Source: Mannheimia bovis
GTDB taxonomy: Bacteria; Pseudomonadota; Gammaproteobacteria; Enterobacterales; Pasteurellaceae
Reading direction: 5' to 3'
Assembly (NCBI RefSeq): GCF_014541205.1
Contig: NZ_CP061280.1
Coordinates: 2,091,162 to 2,155,161, forward strand
DNA length: 64,000 bases
Shown piece after piece: positions 8,732 through 21,121 of the stretch (its first letter is position 1; every line of letters begins with the position of its first letter). Under the pieces are notes generated by a model. That model was not told the DNA's origin and searched no databases. It saw only the letters and a program-made list of their open reading frames with translations. The position numbers were made by a program, and so were the translations under genes.

Positions 8732-9598
8732 ATGGACGATATTATTGAAGAATTATTGAAAGAGTTGGCAGAGCCGAAAATTAAGATAAGTGATGCGGAG
8801 TTGAAAAAATTTCTGTATCGTGAAATTTTACGGCTCACTACGCTAATTGACGATACTGTAAATGAGCAACAAGTATTTGGGCAAATGTCTGCATTAACCA
8901 AAAAAGCTCGTTATAACGTTAATGGCGAAGGCGATGAAGAACGAATTAATCAACTGCTCAATTTAGTTTATCAAGAGTGGGGCTTTCATTGCTATTATGA
9001 GGATTATTTCCACACGGAAAATTTATTGCTCAATCAAGTTATCAAAAAACGCCGTGGAATGCCGGTTTCATTAGGAGCGATAGTGCTTTATTTAGCCTCT
9101 GTACTGGATTTACCACTTTACCCTGTAAACTTTCCAACGCAGTTGGTGTTAAGAGCAGAAATGAAACAGCCAAACGGAGCAACCAAAGTCCGCTTTATTA
9201 ACCCCTGGAATGGCGAATTTATCAGCATTGAAATGCTCAACAAGTGGCTTGAAGGCGAAATGGGCTTTGGTGTGGAGGTTACACCTGATCTACTAAGACG
9301 AGCCGAACCACAAGAACTCCTTGAGCGGATTGAAACAGTGTTTAAAATGGCTCTTACCCGTGAAGGGAAATATGAGGAAACCTTGCGTTTGATTGAATAC
9401 CGCTTAACAATGAGCCCTGAAGATCCGTATGAAATTCGGGATCGTGGAATGGTTTTGGCAAGTATGGATTGCTATCAAGCAGCGTTGGAAGATATTAATT
9501 ATTTCATCGACCAATGCCCTGAAGATCCTTCCGCTGAAATTTTAAAAATGGAAGTCAAAGGCTTAGAGCAAAAAAGCCAAGAAAGTTTGGTGCATTAA
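8732..9598 (+). CDS. SirB1 family protein (transglutaminase-like/TPR-like)
   Basis: The 288-residue protein belongs to the SirB1/YchA group found in the prmC-kdsA neighbourhood of gammaproteobacteria. A central transglutaminase-like segment (KKRRGMPVSLGAIVLYL, then LPLYPVNFPTQLVLR) is followed by a helical, TPR-like tail. The biochemical role is not established. It starts 9 bases after prmC with a strong AGGCAGGA site and is followed closely by kdsA, so prmC, this gene and kdsA look like one operon. Confidence 0.88.
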   Translation: MDDIIEELLKELAEPKIKISDAELKKFLYREILRLTTLIDDTVNEQQVFGQMSALTKKARYNVNGEGDEERINQLLNLVYQEWGFHCYYEDYFHTENLLLNQVIKKRRGMPVSLGAIVLYLASVLDLPLYPVNFPTQLVLRAEMKQPNGATKVRFINPWNGEFISIEMLNKWLEGEMGFGVEVTPDLLRRAEPQELLERIETVFKMALTREGKYEETLRLIEYRLTMSPEDPYEIRDRGMVLASMDCYQAALEDINYFIDQCPEDPSAEILKMEVKGLEQKSQESLVH

Positions 9599-9619
9599 TT
9601 ATTTAGAACTTATAAATAA

Positions 9620-10483
<864 letters not shown>

Positions 10484-10512
10484 TCCCTTTCACGAATAAC
10501 GTTCTTTATACA

Positions 10513-10530
10513 GGGGCAGAATATTGCCCC
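10513..10530. repeat. Short GC-rich hairpin before the hydroxyacid dehydrogenase gene
   Basis: GGGGCA and TGCCCC form a 6-bp inverted repeat without a T-run. It sits just before the GGAG ribosome-binding site at 10534. It could be a weak kdsA terminator, an RNA 3'-end barrier or a translational element. Confidence 0.4.
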
Positions 10531-10543
10531 TATAGGAGCTAAT

Positions 10544-11500
10544 ATGACTACACCTCTTAATATCGTTTTTCTTGACCGTACAGGTATTCCTGCCACTCAC
10601 GAAATCCCTCGTCCTAGCTTTGCTCACACTTGGACAGAATATGATTCCACCACAGCCGAGCAAACCTTTGAGCGTGTGAAAGATGCCGATATTATTGTTA
10701 CCAGCAAAGTGTTGCTACAGCGTGATCTGCTGGCTAAATTGCCAAAGCTGAAATTAATTGCGATCACAGCGACAGGCACGAACAATGTGGACTTAGAAGC
10801 TGCAAAAGAGTTTGGCATTGCAGTTAAAAATGTAACCGGTTATTCAAGCGTTACTGTTCCTGAACACGTGATTGGTATGATCTATTCGCTTAAACATCGC
10901 TTAACCGATTATTACCGTGATTTGATTACTTCAGACCGCTGGGCAACTTGTGGGCAGTTCTGCTATGTTGATTATCCAATTCAGGATATTCAAGGCTCAA
11001 CCTTAGGGATTTTCGGCAAAGGGAATATCGGTGCGGAAGTGGCTCGTCTGGCACAAGCGGTCGGAATGAAGGTTATTTTTGCAGAACATCAAGGAGCAAC
11101 GGAAATTCGTGAAGGTTATACTGCTTTTGAAGAAGTATTTAAACAAGCGGATATTATTTCCTTACATTGCCCTTTAACCGATAAAACGAAAAACCTGATT
11201 AACGCTGAAACCTTAGGGTTAATGAAGCCAACGGCTTATATTATCAACACAGGACGAGGTCCGTTAATTGATGAACAGGCACTTTTGAACGCTCTTGAGC
11301 AAGGTAAAATTGCAGGTGCAGCACTTGATGTATTGGTAAAAGAGCCGCCAGAGAAAGATAATCCGCTAATACTTGCAGCAAGACGTTTACCGAATTTACT
11401 GATTACGCCACACGTTGCGTGGGCGAGTAATTCTGCGGTTACAACGCTAGTAAACAAAGTTACACAAAATATGGAAGAATTTGTGGCAACAGGTAAGTAA
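10544..11500 (+). CDS. D-2-hydroxyacid dehydrogenase (glycerate dehydrogenase-like)
   Basis: NAD-dependent reductase of 2-oxo acids, closest in feel to hydroxypyruvate reductase/glycerate dehydrogenase. The 318 residues have the early ATGTNNVDLEAA substrate-domain motif. The Rossmann glycine motif is GKGNIGAEVARLAQ, with SLHCPLT, the catalytic-region INTGRGPLIDE and the C-terminal TPHVAWAS with the catalytic His. Substrate choice among hydroxypyruvate, pyruvate and others cannot be read from sequence. A USS-like core lies within the gene at 11053-11062. Confidence 0.9.
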   Translation: MTTPLNIVFLDRTGIPATHEIPRPSFAHTWTEYDSTTAEQTFERVKDADIIVTSKVLLQRDLLAKLPKLKLIAITATGTNNVDLEAAKEFGIAVKNVTGYSSVTVPEHVIGMIYSLKHRLTDYYRDLITSDRWATCGQFCYVDYPIQDIQGSTLGIFGKGNIGAEVARLAQAVGMKVIFAEHQGATEIREGYTAFEEVFKQADIISLHCPLTDKTKNLINAETLGLMKPTAYIINTGRGPLIDEQALLNALEQGKIAGAALDVLVKEPPEKDNPLILAARRLPNLLITPHVAWASNSAVTTLVNKVTQNMEEFVATGK

Positions 11501-11538
11501 AAACAACCGCTTGTATCTATTATTTTTAGAAGAAACAG

Positions 11539-12711
11539 ATGAATTTAACCCCTTTTTTTATTGCTTTTCGTTATTTTAGATCGAAAAGTGCAGACCGTTT
11601 TGGGCGGCTTGTAACCAACCTTGCCAGTCTTGGTATTGTGCTAGGTGTGATGACGTTGGTCATTGTGCTATCGATTATGAACGGGTTGGAAAATATGCAG
11701 AAAAATAATCTGCTTTCTACCTTACCACACGCCATTATTACGCCACAGGAAGGACATTTTTCCAAACAAGAAAAACTCGCTTTACCTGCATTTGCCACGC
11801 AAAGTGTGATGATTAACCGTGCGAACGTGGTCATTCAAAGCTCGGAAGGCATTAATGCCGGGCAGCTGATTGGTGTTGAAAATGCTACAGACGATCCTCT
11901 ATTAGTTGATCAAAATGTGCCTCAATTATTGCCAACAGGTGAATTTAAGGTGCTGGTTGGCTCTCGTTTGGCTAATAAACTTAATTTAAACGTGGGTGAT
12001 AAATTGCGGTTGATGATTACCGAAAACAGCCAATATACCCCAATGGGGCGAGTGCCTGTGCAGCGATTATTTGAAATTTCAGGCATTTATCACTCTAACC
12101 GTGAGGCGAGTGAATTTACCCTATTTGCTAATTTAGCTGATGTCGGCAGATTACTGAGAATTACCGAAGATCAAGTACAAGGCGTACGTTTGTATCTGCA
12201 AGATCCTTTCCAAGTTACTGAACTTAGCAACTATTTCGATGCAGAACGTTACAAAATCAGCGATTGGCGTGAGCAAAAAGGCGAATTTTTCCAAGCAGTC
12301 AAAATGGAAAAAAATATGATGGGCTTGTTGATTAGCTTGATTATTGTGGTTGCTATTTCAAACATTGTTACCTCATTGAGCCTAATGGTGGTAGATAAAC
12401 AGGGCGAGATTGCAATTTTGCAAACACAAGGTTTAACTAAAAAACAAGTAATGCAGATTTTTGTATTTCAAGGAGCGATTGTGGGCGTGATTGGTTCAAT
12501 CATCGGTGGTTTGCTTGGAATGTTAATAGTATCTAATTTGGATCAAATTATTCTCTTACTCAACCCGGCAATTCATTTACCAACCTTGATCTCAGGTACA
12601 CAAATTGCGGTGATTGTTGGGGTTTCCATTTTACTTTCACTACTTTGTACCATTTACCCTGCATATAGAGCCTCAAAAATTGAGCCGGCTCAGGCATTAC
12701 GATACGAATAA
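11539..12711 (+). CDS. lolC: Lipoprotein-releasing ABC transporter permease LolC
   Basis: Inner-membrane subunit of LolCDE, which extracts outer-membrane lipoproteins and passes them to LolA. The 390 residues have an N-terminal membrane helix, a large periplasmic MacB-like domain and three C-terminal helices, ending with the FtsX-family [17 protein letters not shown] signature. It is first in lolC-lolD-lolE. LolC and LolE are paralogues, so this assignment relies on gene order as well as sequence. Confidence 0.94.
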   Translation: MNLTPFFIAFRYFRSKSADRFGRLVTNLASLGIVLGVMTLVIVLSIMNGLENMQKNNLLSTLPHAIITPQEGHFSKQEKLALPAFATQSVMINRANVVIQSSEGINAGQLIGVENATDDPLLVDQNVPQLLPTGEFKVLVGSRLANKLNLNVGDKLRLMITENSQYTPMGRVPVQRLFEISGIYHSNREASEFTLFANLADVGRLLRITEDQVQGVRLYLQDPFQVTELSNYFDAERYKISDWREQKGEFFQAVKMEKNMMGLLISLIIVVAISNIVTSLSLMVVDKQGEIAILQTQGLTKKQVMQIFVFQGAIVGVIGSIIGGLLGMLIVSNLDQIILLLNPAIHLPTLISGTQIAVIVGVSILLSLLCTIYPAYRASKIEPAQALRYE

Positions 12712-12725
12712 CTGATGGAAATAAA

Positions 12726-13409
12726 ATGACAGAATTACTTCGCTGTGAAAATATCAGCAAATTTTATGATGAAGGTGAACAAAAAGTTCAAGTGCTAAAA
12801 GATGTTTCGTTTTCGATGAATGAAGGTGAGTTAGTGGCGATTGTCGGTAGCTCCGGTTCAGGTAAAAGTACCTTATTGCATACGCTTGGTGGGCTAGATC
12901 AACCCAGTTCAGGCGAAGTGTGGGTGCGTGGACAGTCATTACAACATTTAAGTTCTGATAAATTAGCCTTATTGCGTAACCAAAACTTAGGCTTTGTTTA
13001 TCAATTTCATCACTTAATGGCGGATTTTTCCGCTCTTGAAAACGTGATGATGCCAATGCTAATCGGTAAACAAAACAAAACTGAGGCAGCCAACCGTGCC
13101 GAAAAAATGTTACAAGCGGTCGGATTAGCTCATCGAATTACACATCGTCCATCTGCGTTATCAGGTGGCGAACGCCAACGTGTGGCAATTGCTCGTGCGT
13201 TAGTAAACAACCCTGCTTTAGTGCTTGCCGATGAGCCAACCGGGAATTTAGATCAAAAAACCACCGAAAGCATTTTTGAACTCATTCAACAGCTTAACCA
13301 AGAGCAAAATATTGCGTTTTTATTAGTTACACACGATTTGAACCTAGCAAATAAACTTTCACGTCGCCTTGTAATGCGAGATGGTATGTTAGGCGAGGGG
13401 AGCTTATGA
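12726..13409 (+). CDS. lolD: Lipoprotein-releasing ABC transporter ATPase LolD
   Basis: Cytoplasmic ATPase powering LolCDE. The 227 residues contain Walker [10 protein letters not shown], the Q-loop region [11 protein letters not shown], the [15 protein letters not shown] signature, Walker [13 protein letters not shown] and the H-loop VTHD. FQFHHL-type sequence is typical of LolD. The gene starts 14 bases after lolC, and its stop overlaps the lolE start by 4 bases. Confidence 0.98.
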   Translation: MTELLRCENISKFYDEGEQKVQVLKDVSFSMNEGELVAIVGSSGSGKSTLLHTLGGLDQPSSGEVWVRGQSLQHLSSDKLALLRNQNLGFVYQFHHLMADFSALENVMMPMLIGKQNKTEAANRAEKMLQAVGLAHRITHRPSALSGGERQRVAIARALVNNPALVLADEPTGNLDQKTTESIFELIQQLNQEQNIAFLLVTHDLNLANKLSRRLVMRDGMLGEGSL

Positions 13410-14671
13410 GTACGCCCTTTTTCATTAGCTGGCGTTACCAACGGGGCAAGCAGAAAAACCGACTGGTTTCACTGATTTCGCTCTTTTCCAGTATTGGGAT
13501 TGCACTTGGCGTTGCAGTGTTGATTATCGGGTTAAGTGCAATGAACGGATTTGAACGAGAACTAAATAGCCGTGTACTTTCAGTTGTGCCGCACGCAGAA
13601 CTTGTGTCGTTTCAAGGTAATCAAGCCCAACCCATTGTTGATAGCCAAAAACTAGAAGCATTGGTAAAAAAATCGGAAAATATCACCGCTAGTTCCCCTT
13701 TTGTCAGCTTTACCGCCTTAATTGAAAACGGTTCACAGCTTAAAATTGCACAGGTGCGAGGGGTTGATCCGCACAAGCAAGATCAGGTAAGCAAACTCAG
13801 TCAATTCATTCCGGCGGAACAGTGGCAGGCTTTTACTGCTCAGTTTAAAGCCGATGAAGACGGCTTAATTTTAGGTGCGGGCATTGCGAAAGCCCTCGAA
13901 GTTGAGGCAGGCGATGAGGTAACGTTACTGCTCCCTCAACCAACAGAAGACGGCAAGTTAACCCAACCTCTGCGTTTTAATATGCCTGTTACGGGGGTGT
14001 TACGTTTAGATGGGCAGTTAGATCACAGTTATGCGTTAATTCCTTTAAACAAAGCCCAAGAGCTAATGGAATATCCGCCTAATCAAGTTTCAGGTGTTGA
14101 AATGAGTTTAAGCAATCCATTTGCGGTTCAAAGCCTTGCTATGCCGCAGCTTAATGGTTATCCGCAGCCACTTTATTTGAATACCTGGATCGAGAAATTC
14201 GGCTATATGTATAACGATATTCAACTAGTTCGTACCGTGATGTATATCGCAATGGTACTCGTCATTGGGGTTGCCTGTTTTAACATTATCTCTACGCTGA
14301 TTATGGCGGTAAAAGATAAGCAAGGTGATATTGCTATTATGCGAACACTAGGGGCAAATAATGGCTTTATCCGCCGAATTTTCTTATGGTATGGCTTACT
14401 TTCAGGTATGAAAGGAGCATTGTTTGGGATTATCTTAGGCGTCATTTTATCGCTAAATTTGACCGCTATCATTAAAGCAATTGAAGGTTTCTTCGACATA
14501 AAATTGCTTTCAGACGGTGTTTATTTTGTTGATTTCTTACCAAGTGAATTACATTGGCAAGATGTGGGCTATGTACTTATTGCAACTATTATATTAAGTT
14601 TATTTGCAAGTCTTTACCCTGCTAATCGAGCAACAAAACTAGAGCCTGCGAAAGTATTAAGTGGGCATTAA
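13406..14671 (+). CDS. lolE: Lipoprotein-releasing ABC transporter permease LolE
   Basis: Second permease of LolCDE. The 421 residues have the same layout as LolC: an N-terminal helix with [22 protein letters not shown], a periplasmic domain, then three helices and a [17 protein letters not shown] end. Its ATG overlaps the lolD stop (ATGA), so translation is coupled. A strong hairpin ends the operon. Confidence 0.96.
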   Translation: MSTPFFISWRYQRGKQKNRLVSLISLFSSIGIALGVAVLIIGLSAMNGFERELNSRVLSVVPHAELVSFQGNQAQPIVDSQKLEALVKKSENITASSPFVSFTALIENGSQLKIAQVRGVDPHKQDQVSKLSQFIPAEQWQAFTAQFKADEDGLILGAGIAKALEVEAGDEVTLLLPQPTEDGKLTQPLRFNMPVTGVLRLDGQLDHSYALIPLNKAQELMEYPPNQVSGVEMSLSNPFAVQSLAMPQLNGYPQPLYLNTWIEKFGYMYNDIQLVRTVMYIAMVLVIGVACFNIISTLIMAVKDKQGDIAIMRTLGANNGFIRRIFLWYGLLSGMKGALFGIILGVILSLNLTAIIKAIEGFFDIKLLSDGVYFVDFLPSELHWQDVGYVLIATIILSLFASLYPANRATKLEPAKVLSGH

Positions 14672-14681
14672 AAAGAAAACA

Positions 14682-14712
14682 AAAAAGTGGCTAAATAATT
14701 AGCCACTTTTTT
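14682..14712. terminator. Bidirectional terminator between lolE and the SLC13 permease gene
   Basis: AAAAAGTGGCT and AGCCACTTTTT form an 11-bp stem around a 9-base loop. It has T-runs on both strands and serves two convergent genes. Confidence 0.85.
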
Positions 14713-14718
14713 CGTTTC

Positions 14719-16488
14719 CTATGGATTAAACGGGAAAAATACAGGGATAAAAATAACGCCTAAAATCCAGAATATGATATTGAGCGGTAAGCCAATCTTG
14801 ATGAAATCGCCAAATTTATAACCACCTGCACCATAAACCATCGTATTAGTTTGATAGCCGACCGGTGTCATAAAGCTGGTTGCGGCTGCAAACATTACTG
14901 CAATAATAAACGGCGAGGCATCAACCCCTAATGCCTGAGCTGTTGAAATTGCAATTGGGGTGAGTAATACGGCTGTCCCTGCATTACTCATAAATTCTGT
15001 CAATGTAGAAGTAAGTAGGTAAAGTACTGCAAGCACGACTAACGGACCAAAATGCCCAACTTTGCCGAGCGTATTATCTACAATAAACTGAGCTGCCCCA
15101 CTGTTTGCCATTGCTTCACCAAGCGGAAGTAAACCGGCAATCACTAAAATAATTTTCCAGTCAATTGATTGGTAAGCCTCATCTGCGGTTAAGCAACCTG
15201 CCAAACACATTGCAACTGCACCAACTAGAGAACTTATCGCAATAGGTACAATGCCGATTGCTGCTGTACCAACCACACCAACCATTACCCATAAAGCAAA
15301 TTTAGCACGCCAAGACTCTTCTGTTTTTACTAAATCAGAAGATAAGACGATAAAATCTTTATCTTTGCGTAAATCGTCCATATCTTCTTTTGGTAGCGTT
15401 AATAATAGAATATCACCCATTTTAAAGCTGATTCCACGCAAACGCTCCCTAATAACTCGACTACGACGTTGCAATCCTAATACCGTAGCATCTTTATTCC
15501 AACGTTGTTGCAAAATCGGAATAGTGCCACCCACCCAACGTGAAGTTGGAGCGATCATCACTTCTGCTACCATTAAATCATCAAAATCGTCTTCATCAAG
15601 ATCACGGCGACCATAAACAACGTGATGTAAGCCATATTTTTCACGTGCACCTGACAAATCTGCCGATTCGCCACGTAGTAATATAATGTCGTGTTTCTGT
15701 AATACTTGATGGCTTGGGGTCGATAAACGCTCTCCATTACGCAATAAACCTACAGCAAACAAACTAAATTCTTCAATTAAACCGGATTCGGCTAAACTCT
15801 TACCAATTAAAACAGAATTTTTATTTACTTTTAATTCAGAGACATATTTACCAAATCCCACGCCTTCTTCAAGTTGCAAGCGTGATTCAGGTAATAAGAA
15901 ACGACTGGTCAATAATAGATAAACCGTACCGACTAAAAAGAAAATAATCCCTAAAGGAGCAAATTCAAACATTCCGAAGCCTGAATGTCCTTGATTTTGT
16001 GCGATGGAGTTTACTAATAAGTTAGTTGATGTACCAATCAGAGTACAAACCCCTGCCATTTGGGAAGCAAAGGATAAAGGAATTAAGGATTTAGAGGGGG
16101 CGAGATTAATATTTTGTGATGCCGCAATTACAATTGGAATTAATACCGCAACGACTGCTGTATTATTCACAAAAGGCGAAATTGCTGCATTCACGCCACA
16201 TAATACTAAAATAAATAACCAAGGCGTTTTAACCTTTGCCAGCAAGCCACCGATACTATCTAACGCTCCGCTATTCTGTAAACCCGCCGCTAACACAAAC
16301 ATTGCGGTAACAGTAACCGTTGCAGAATTTGAAAATCCACTTAATGCCGATTTAGTATCAATTTGCCCTAATAACACTAATGATGATAAAACTAAAACAG
16401 CAACCGCATCCATACGAATTTTTTCGGTTGCAAATAAAAACACCGCAATAAAAGTTACTGCCAGTGTTGCCACAATATCCCAAGACAT
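14719..16488 (-). CDS. SLC13-family permease with TrkA-C regulatory domains
   Basis: The 589-residue inner-membrane transporter has two blocks of membrane helices flanking a cytoplasmic insert from about residue 205 to 375. The insert holds two TrkA-C-like (RCK-C) domains. NNTAVVAVLIPIV in the first half and SNAGTAVLLTPIAI in the second are the paired anion-symporter motifs. Members carry dicarboxylates, sulfate or other anions, and the substrate cannot be chosen here. It is preceded by a terminator for rluB and so is likely transcribed alone. Confidence 0.9.
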   Translation of the reverse strand: MSWDIVATLAVTFIAVFLFATEKIRMDAVAVLVLSSLVLLGQIDTKSALSGFSNSATVTVTAMFVLAAGLQNSGALDSIGGLLAKVKTPWLFILVLCGVNAAISPFVNNTAVVAVLIPIVIAASQNINLAPSKSLIPLSFASQMAGVCTLIGTSTNLLVNSIAQNQGHSGFGMFEFAPLGIIFFLVGTVYLLLTSRFLLPESRLQLEEGVGFGKYVSELKVNKNSVLIGKSLAESGLIEEFSLFAVGLLRNGERLSTPSHQVLQKHDIILLRGESADLSGAREKYGLHHVVYGRRDLDEDDFDDLMVAEVMIAPTSRWVGGTIPILQQRWNKDATVLGLQRRSRVIRERLRGISFKMGDILLLTLPKEDMDDLRKDKDFIVLSSDLVKTEESWRAKFALWVMVGVVGTAAIGIVPIAISSLVGAVAMCLAGCLTADEAYQSIDWKIILVIAGLLPLGEAMANSGAAQFIVDNTLGKVGHFGPLVVLAVLYLLTSTLTEFMSNAGTAVLLTPIAISTAQALGVDASPFIIAVMFAAATSFMTPVGYQTNTMVYGAGGYKFGDFIKIGLPLNIIFWILGVIFIPVFFPFNP

Positions 16489-16579
16489 CCTTTTACTCCA
16501 ATTTTAACTATAAATAGGCGTTGCAATAATAAATCAAGCTATTGTGTTTGTCTCTAAATTTTATTAACTTAAAAATAAC

Positions 16580-16613
16580 AAAAAGAGCTGATTATAAGAA
16601 TATAATCAGCTCT
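16580..16613 (-). terminator. rluB terminator
   Basis: Read on the minus strand, AGAGCTGATTATA pairs with TATAATCAGCTCT and is followed by TTTTTG. It lies just beyond the rluB stop and upstream of the permease gene. Confidence 0.8.
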
Positions 16614-16627
16614 CTATCTCTCATTAA

Positions 16628-17707
16628 TTAACCACGATATTTCTGGTGTTGCTTAACTGCCTTACGAATTTGACGAATATTGGTTCGACGACGATTTGCA
16701 GTTACGTCCACTTTGGTTTCTGTTTCTGCCGGCAAGCCAACCAGTTCACGCAAGTAATTGACCTGCTCAAGCCCCATCTCTTCCCAGCCGCCACGCGGTA
16801 AGCCTTTATCTAATTTAATGTTACCGTAACGAATACGGATTAAACGGCTCACTTCCACCCCTTGCGATTCCCACAGGCGGCGAACTTCACGGTTACGCCC
16901 TTCGGTTAAAGTTACATCAAACCATTGGTTTAAGCCCGTTCCGCCAACTACTTTGATTTGCTTGAAGTTAGCCGGACCATCTTCTAACTGCACGCCTTTG
17001 CGTAAACGTTGTAACATTGCATCGTCAATATTGCCGAACACACGCACTGAATATTCACGCTCCACTTCACGGCTTGGGTGCATTAAACGGTTAGCAAGCT
17101 CGCCATCTGTAGTAAAGAGTAATAAACCTGACGTGTTGATATCCAAACGCCCTACCGCAATCCAACGTGCTCCGTTTAAACGTGGTAAACGATCAAATAC
17201 GGTTGCTCTCCCTTCAGGGTCAGAACGGGTACATAATTCGCCTTCCGGTTTATAATACATTAGTACACGGCAGATCTCTTTCTGCGTAGAAATTAAGTTG
17301 ATCAAATGTCCGTCAATACGGATTTTGGTAGAAGAACTCACTTGCACACGATCGCCTAAGGTAGCAATTTTGCCGTCTACACTCACACGCCCGCTAGCAA
17401 TAATCTCTTCCAACTCTCGGCGAGACCCCTGCCCTGCTCGAGCTAAGATTTTTTGTAGCTTTTCGCCAACGATTTTAGCTTTTTTCTCTTGAGATAACGC
17501 CTCACTAGCGGTCGTTTTTTCCACTTTTTTTGCAACTCTCGCCGTGAATGGCTTAGAAGTTGGACGTTGTGGTTTTTCTGAGGTTTTACCGAATTTGCGT
17601 TCAGATTTCTCATTTAATTTCGGCTCGCCTTTTTTGAAAGATGGACGATTATCCGCAGTTCTCTCTGAGCGAAAAGTGTGGCTTGGTTTCTTTTGAAAAG
17701 TTGTCAT
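16628..17707 (-). CDS. rluB: 23S rRNA pseudouridine(2605) synthase RluB
   Basis: Converts U2605 of 23S rRNA to pseudouridine. The first 90 or so of 359 residues are a Lys/Arg/Ser-rich, disordered extension. An S4 domain follows ([25 protein letters not shown]), then the catalytic RsuA-type domain with [17 protein letters not shown], where the Asp is catalytic, and [20 protein letters not shown] precedes the ATG. Adjacent yciO and trp genes match the order near E. coli trp. Confidence 0.95.
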   Translation of the reverse strand: MTTFQKKPSHTFRSERTADNRPSFKKGEPKLNEKSERKFGKTSEKPQRPTSKPFTARVAKKVEKTTASEALSQEKKAKIVGEKLQKILARAGQGSRRELEEIIASGRVSVDGKIATLGDRVQVSSSTKIRIDGHLINLISTQKEICRVLMYYKPEGELCTRSDPEGRATVFDRLPRLNGARWIAVGRLDINTSGLLLFTTDGELANRLMHPSREVEREYSVRVFGNIDDAMLQRLRKGVQLEDGPANFKQIKVVGGTGLNQWFDVTLTEGRNREVRRLWESQGVEVSRLIRIRYGNIKLDKGLPRGGWEEMGLEQVNYLRELVGLPAETETKVDVTANRRRTNIRQIRKAVKQHQKYRG

Positions 17708-17778
17708 AAAGTTCCTTTTGTCGCTTTCACAAGCGTCTGAATTTTAGTAGATCTCCCTTTATGGGAGATAGGGTAATT

Positions 17779-18396
17779 TTAATTAAACGGCGTTAGATCA
17801 CCCGAACCTTCTCGGATAACGACCGGAGCATCTTCGGTTAAATCAATCACGGTTGTCGGTTGTTGCCCTAAATAACCACCGTGAATGATTAGATCGACCC
17901 TATGCTCTAATTGCATACGAATTTCATCAGGGTCAGATTCCGTCATTTCCGTATCAGGCAACATCAACGAGCAAGAAAGAATTGGCTCTCCGAGTGCCGC
18001 AATTAATGCCAACGCAATTGTATTATTCGGCACACGAATTCCTACCGTTTTACGCTTTGTCATCAATCTGCGAGGCAACTCTTTGGTTGCCGGCAGAATA
18101 AAAGTATAAGGGTTTGGTGTATTGTTTTTAATTAAGCGATAGGCTTGATTATTCACTAACGCATAGATAGAAAGTTCAGATAGATCACTACAAACTAAGG
18201 TGAAATTATGATTTTCCGGCAATTTACGAATTGCGACAATTCTATCCATTGCGTGCTTATCGCCCATCGCACAACCTAAGGCGTAACCTGAATCGGTTGG
18301 ATAAACAATCACGCCACCATTTTTAATAATTTCTACCGCTTGATTAATTAACCGTTGCTGTGGATTATCGGGGTGGATATAGAAAAATTGGGTCAT
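17779..18396 (-). CDS. yciO: YciO family protein (Sua5/YrdC fold)
   Basis: The 205-residue protein is a clear YciO homologue (SQFFYIHPDNPQQRLINQAV-type start, PTDSGYALGCAMGDK, IHGGYLGQQPTTVIDLT, VIREGSGDL). It has the YrdC double-stranded-RNA-binding-type fold, but YciO is a side branch from TsaC and its cellular role is unsettled. I prefer ATG 18396. A TTG nine bases upstream would leave AAAGG only two bases away. It is divergent from trpE, as near E. coli trp. Confidence 0.9.
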   Translation of the reverse strand: MTQFFYIHPDNPQQRLINQAVEIIKNGGVIVYPTDSGYALGCAMGDKHAMDRIVAIRKLPENHNFTLVCSDLSELSIYALVNNQAYRLIKNNTPNPYTFILPATKELPRRLMTKRKTVGIRVPNNTIALALIAALGEPILSCSLMLPDTEMTESDPDEIRMQLEHRVDLIIHGGYLGQQPTTVIDLTEDAPVVIREGSGDLTPFN

Positions 18397-18480
18397 CGCT
18401 TTCAAGCCTTTAGCTTTATAAAAATTGAGCTAATTATACACCAATATGCCCGAAGCTCTATAAATATCTACAATAATTGC

Positions 18481-18514
18481 TTGACTTATACCTTTTGTAC
18501 TAGTTTAATAGTGC
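18481..18514 (+). promoter_or_regulatory. trp promoter with TrpR-type operator
   Basis: TTGACT (18481-18486), a 17-base spacer and TTTAAT (18504-18509) form the promoter. GTACTAGTTTAATAGTGC at 18497-18514 is an imperfect palindrome very close to the E. coli TrpR operator (half-site GTACTAGTT) and overlaps the -10. The start codon follows within about 30 bases, leaving no room for a leader peptide and attenuator. Confidence 0.8.
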
Positions 18515-18540
18515 AAAATAAATTTCTATAGGAATGTGCA

Positions 18541-20103
18541 ATGTCTTACTTAACCATTACTCAAACAGAGCTTCCTTACTTTTCAGATACAACCCATATT
18601 TACTATGCGTTATGTGGCGAACGCCTACATACTTTATTATTAGATTCAGCCGAAATTCAGAGCAAAAACAGTTTAAAGAGTTTGTTATTTGCAAAATCTG
18701 CTGTGCATATTTTTTGTGAAGAACAACAAGTTACATTTCACGCCTTAACCCAAAACGGCAAGGCAGTATTGCCATTGATTGAAAAAGCGTTAAACCAACT
18801 TTCACCAGCCCCAATTTGCAAAATGTTGGCAGAAAATGACCGCTTGCAAGCAACATTTCCAACCATCAGTAACCATTTAGATGAAGACAGTAAACTCAAA
18901 ACCACTACCGTGTTTGATGGTTTACGTAGCGTAAGCCAATTATTTTCGAGTTCAACATCGCCTGTCTATTTAGGTGGTTTATTTAGCTACGATTTGGTGG
19001 CGAATTTTATTCCAATGGAAAATATCAGTCTGCAAGATGATGGTTTAAGTTGCCCTGATTACAGTTTCTATTTGGCAGAACAGCTCGTTACTATCGATCA
19101 TCAAACAGAAAAAGCCGTGCTAAATACGTTTTGTTTTGAGCCAAGCGAGCAAGCTAACCTTCAACAACAAGCGGTCGAATTTTCCCAAAAACTTGCAAAT
19201 CTCTCTGAAATCGAGCTTTCACTAGAAATTAAAGCAGCAACAGACGAAGCAACTGCCAATATCGAAGATGAAGAATTTAAAGCGATTATCCGCAAGCTGA
19301 AGCACCATATTAATATCGGTGATGTGTTCCAAATTGTGCCATCTCGTCGTTTCAGCTTGCCTTGTCCGAATACATTGGCAAGTTATCGTCAACTGAAAAT
19401 TAACAACCCTAGCCCGTATATGTTCTTTATGCAGGCAGAAAATTTCACTCTGTTTGGGGCTTCGCCTGAAAGTGCATTGAAATATTCAGAGCATAACCGC
19501 CAATTAGAGATTTATCCGATTGCCGGCTCACGCCCTCGTGGTTTTGATGCAAAAGGCAATATCGACCCGGAATTGGATTCTCGCTTAGAATTAGAACTTC
19601 GCTTGGATCAAAAAGAGCTTGCCGAGCATTTAATGTTGGTCGATCTTGCTCGAAATGATGTAGCTCGTGTGAGTGAATCAGGTACTCGCCGAGTGGTCGA
19701 TTTAATGCAAATTGACCGCTATTCGCAAATTATGCACCTTGTTTCACGTGTGATTGGCACACTTCGATTTGATTTAGATGCCCTGCACGCTTATCAAGCC
19801 TGTATGAATATGGGCACACTCACCGGTGCACCCAAAATTAAAGCGATGCAGTTAATTTACCAAGTTGAACAGCAAAAACGCCACAGCTACGGTGGGGCGG
19901 TAGGTTATTTAACTTCAGACGGCAATTTAGACACCTGTATTGTGATCCGCTCGGCATTCGTACAAAACGGTATTGCTTATGTGCAAGCAGGCTGTGGCGA
20001 AGTTTTAGATTCCGATCCGCAAACAGAAGCCGATGAAACCCGCCACAAAGCACGAGCGGTGTTAAAAGCGATTGCACAAGTTAATGCACAGGCAAATGGT
20101 TAA
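18541..20103 (+). CDS. trpE: Anthranilate synthase component I
   Basis: Makes anthranilate from chorismate with ammonia from TrpG, the first committed step to tryptophan. Of 520 residues, the N-terminal part carries LLLDSAE at about 32-38, the tryptophan feedback-site motif. The C-terminal catalytic domain shows PIAGSRPRG, VDLARNDVARV, GTLTGAPKIKAM and GGAVGYLTSDG. The ribosome-binding site TAGGA lies 10 bases upstream. It is first in trpE-trpG-tautomerase-trpD and under a TrpR-type operator. Confidence 0.98.
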   Translation: MSYLTITQTELPYFSDTTHIYYALCGERLHTLLLDSAEIQSKNSLKSLLFAKSAVHIFCEEQQVTFHALTQNGKAVLPLIEKALNQLSPAPICKMLAENDRLQATFPTISNHLDEDSKLKTTTVFDGLRSVSQLFSSSTSPVYLGGLFSYDLVANFIPMENISLQDDGLSCPDYSFYLAEQLVTIDHQTEKAVLNTFCFEPSEQANLQQQAVEFSQKLANLSEIELSLEIKAATDEATANIEDEEFKAIIRKLKHHINIGDVFQIVPSRRFSLPCPNTLASYRQLKINNPSPYMFFMQAENFTLFGASPESALKYSEHNRQLEIYPIAGSRPRGFDAKGNIDPELDSRLELELRLDQKELAEHLMLVDLARNDVARVSESGTRRVVDLMQIDRYSQIMHLVSRVIGTLRFDLDALHAYQACMNMGTLTGAPKIKAMQLIYQVEQQKRHSYGGAVGYLTSDGNLDTCIVIRSAFVQNGIAYVQAGCGEVLDSDPQTEADETRHKARAVLKAIAQVNAQANG

Positions 20104-20113
20104 GGGAAACATT

Positions 20114-21084
<971 letters not shown>

Positions 21085-21121
21085 TCCGTGATACTTCAAG
21101 CGGTCAAATAAGGAAAATATT

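Noticed and set aside
17751..17769. Hairpin ATCTCCC/GGGAGAT between rluB and yciO as a terminator
   Set aside because: No T-run follows on the relevant strand; it may be only a weak structure.
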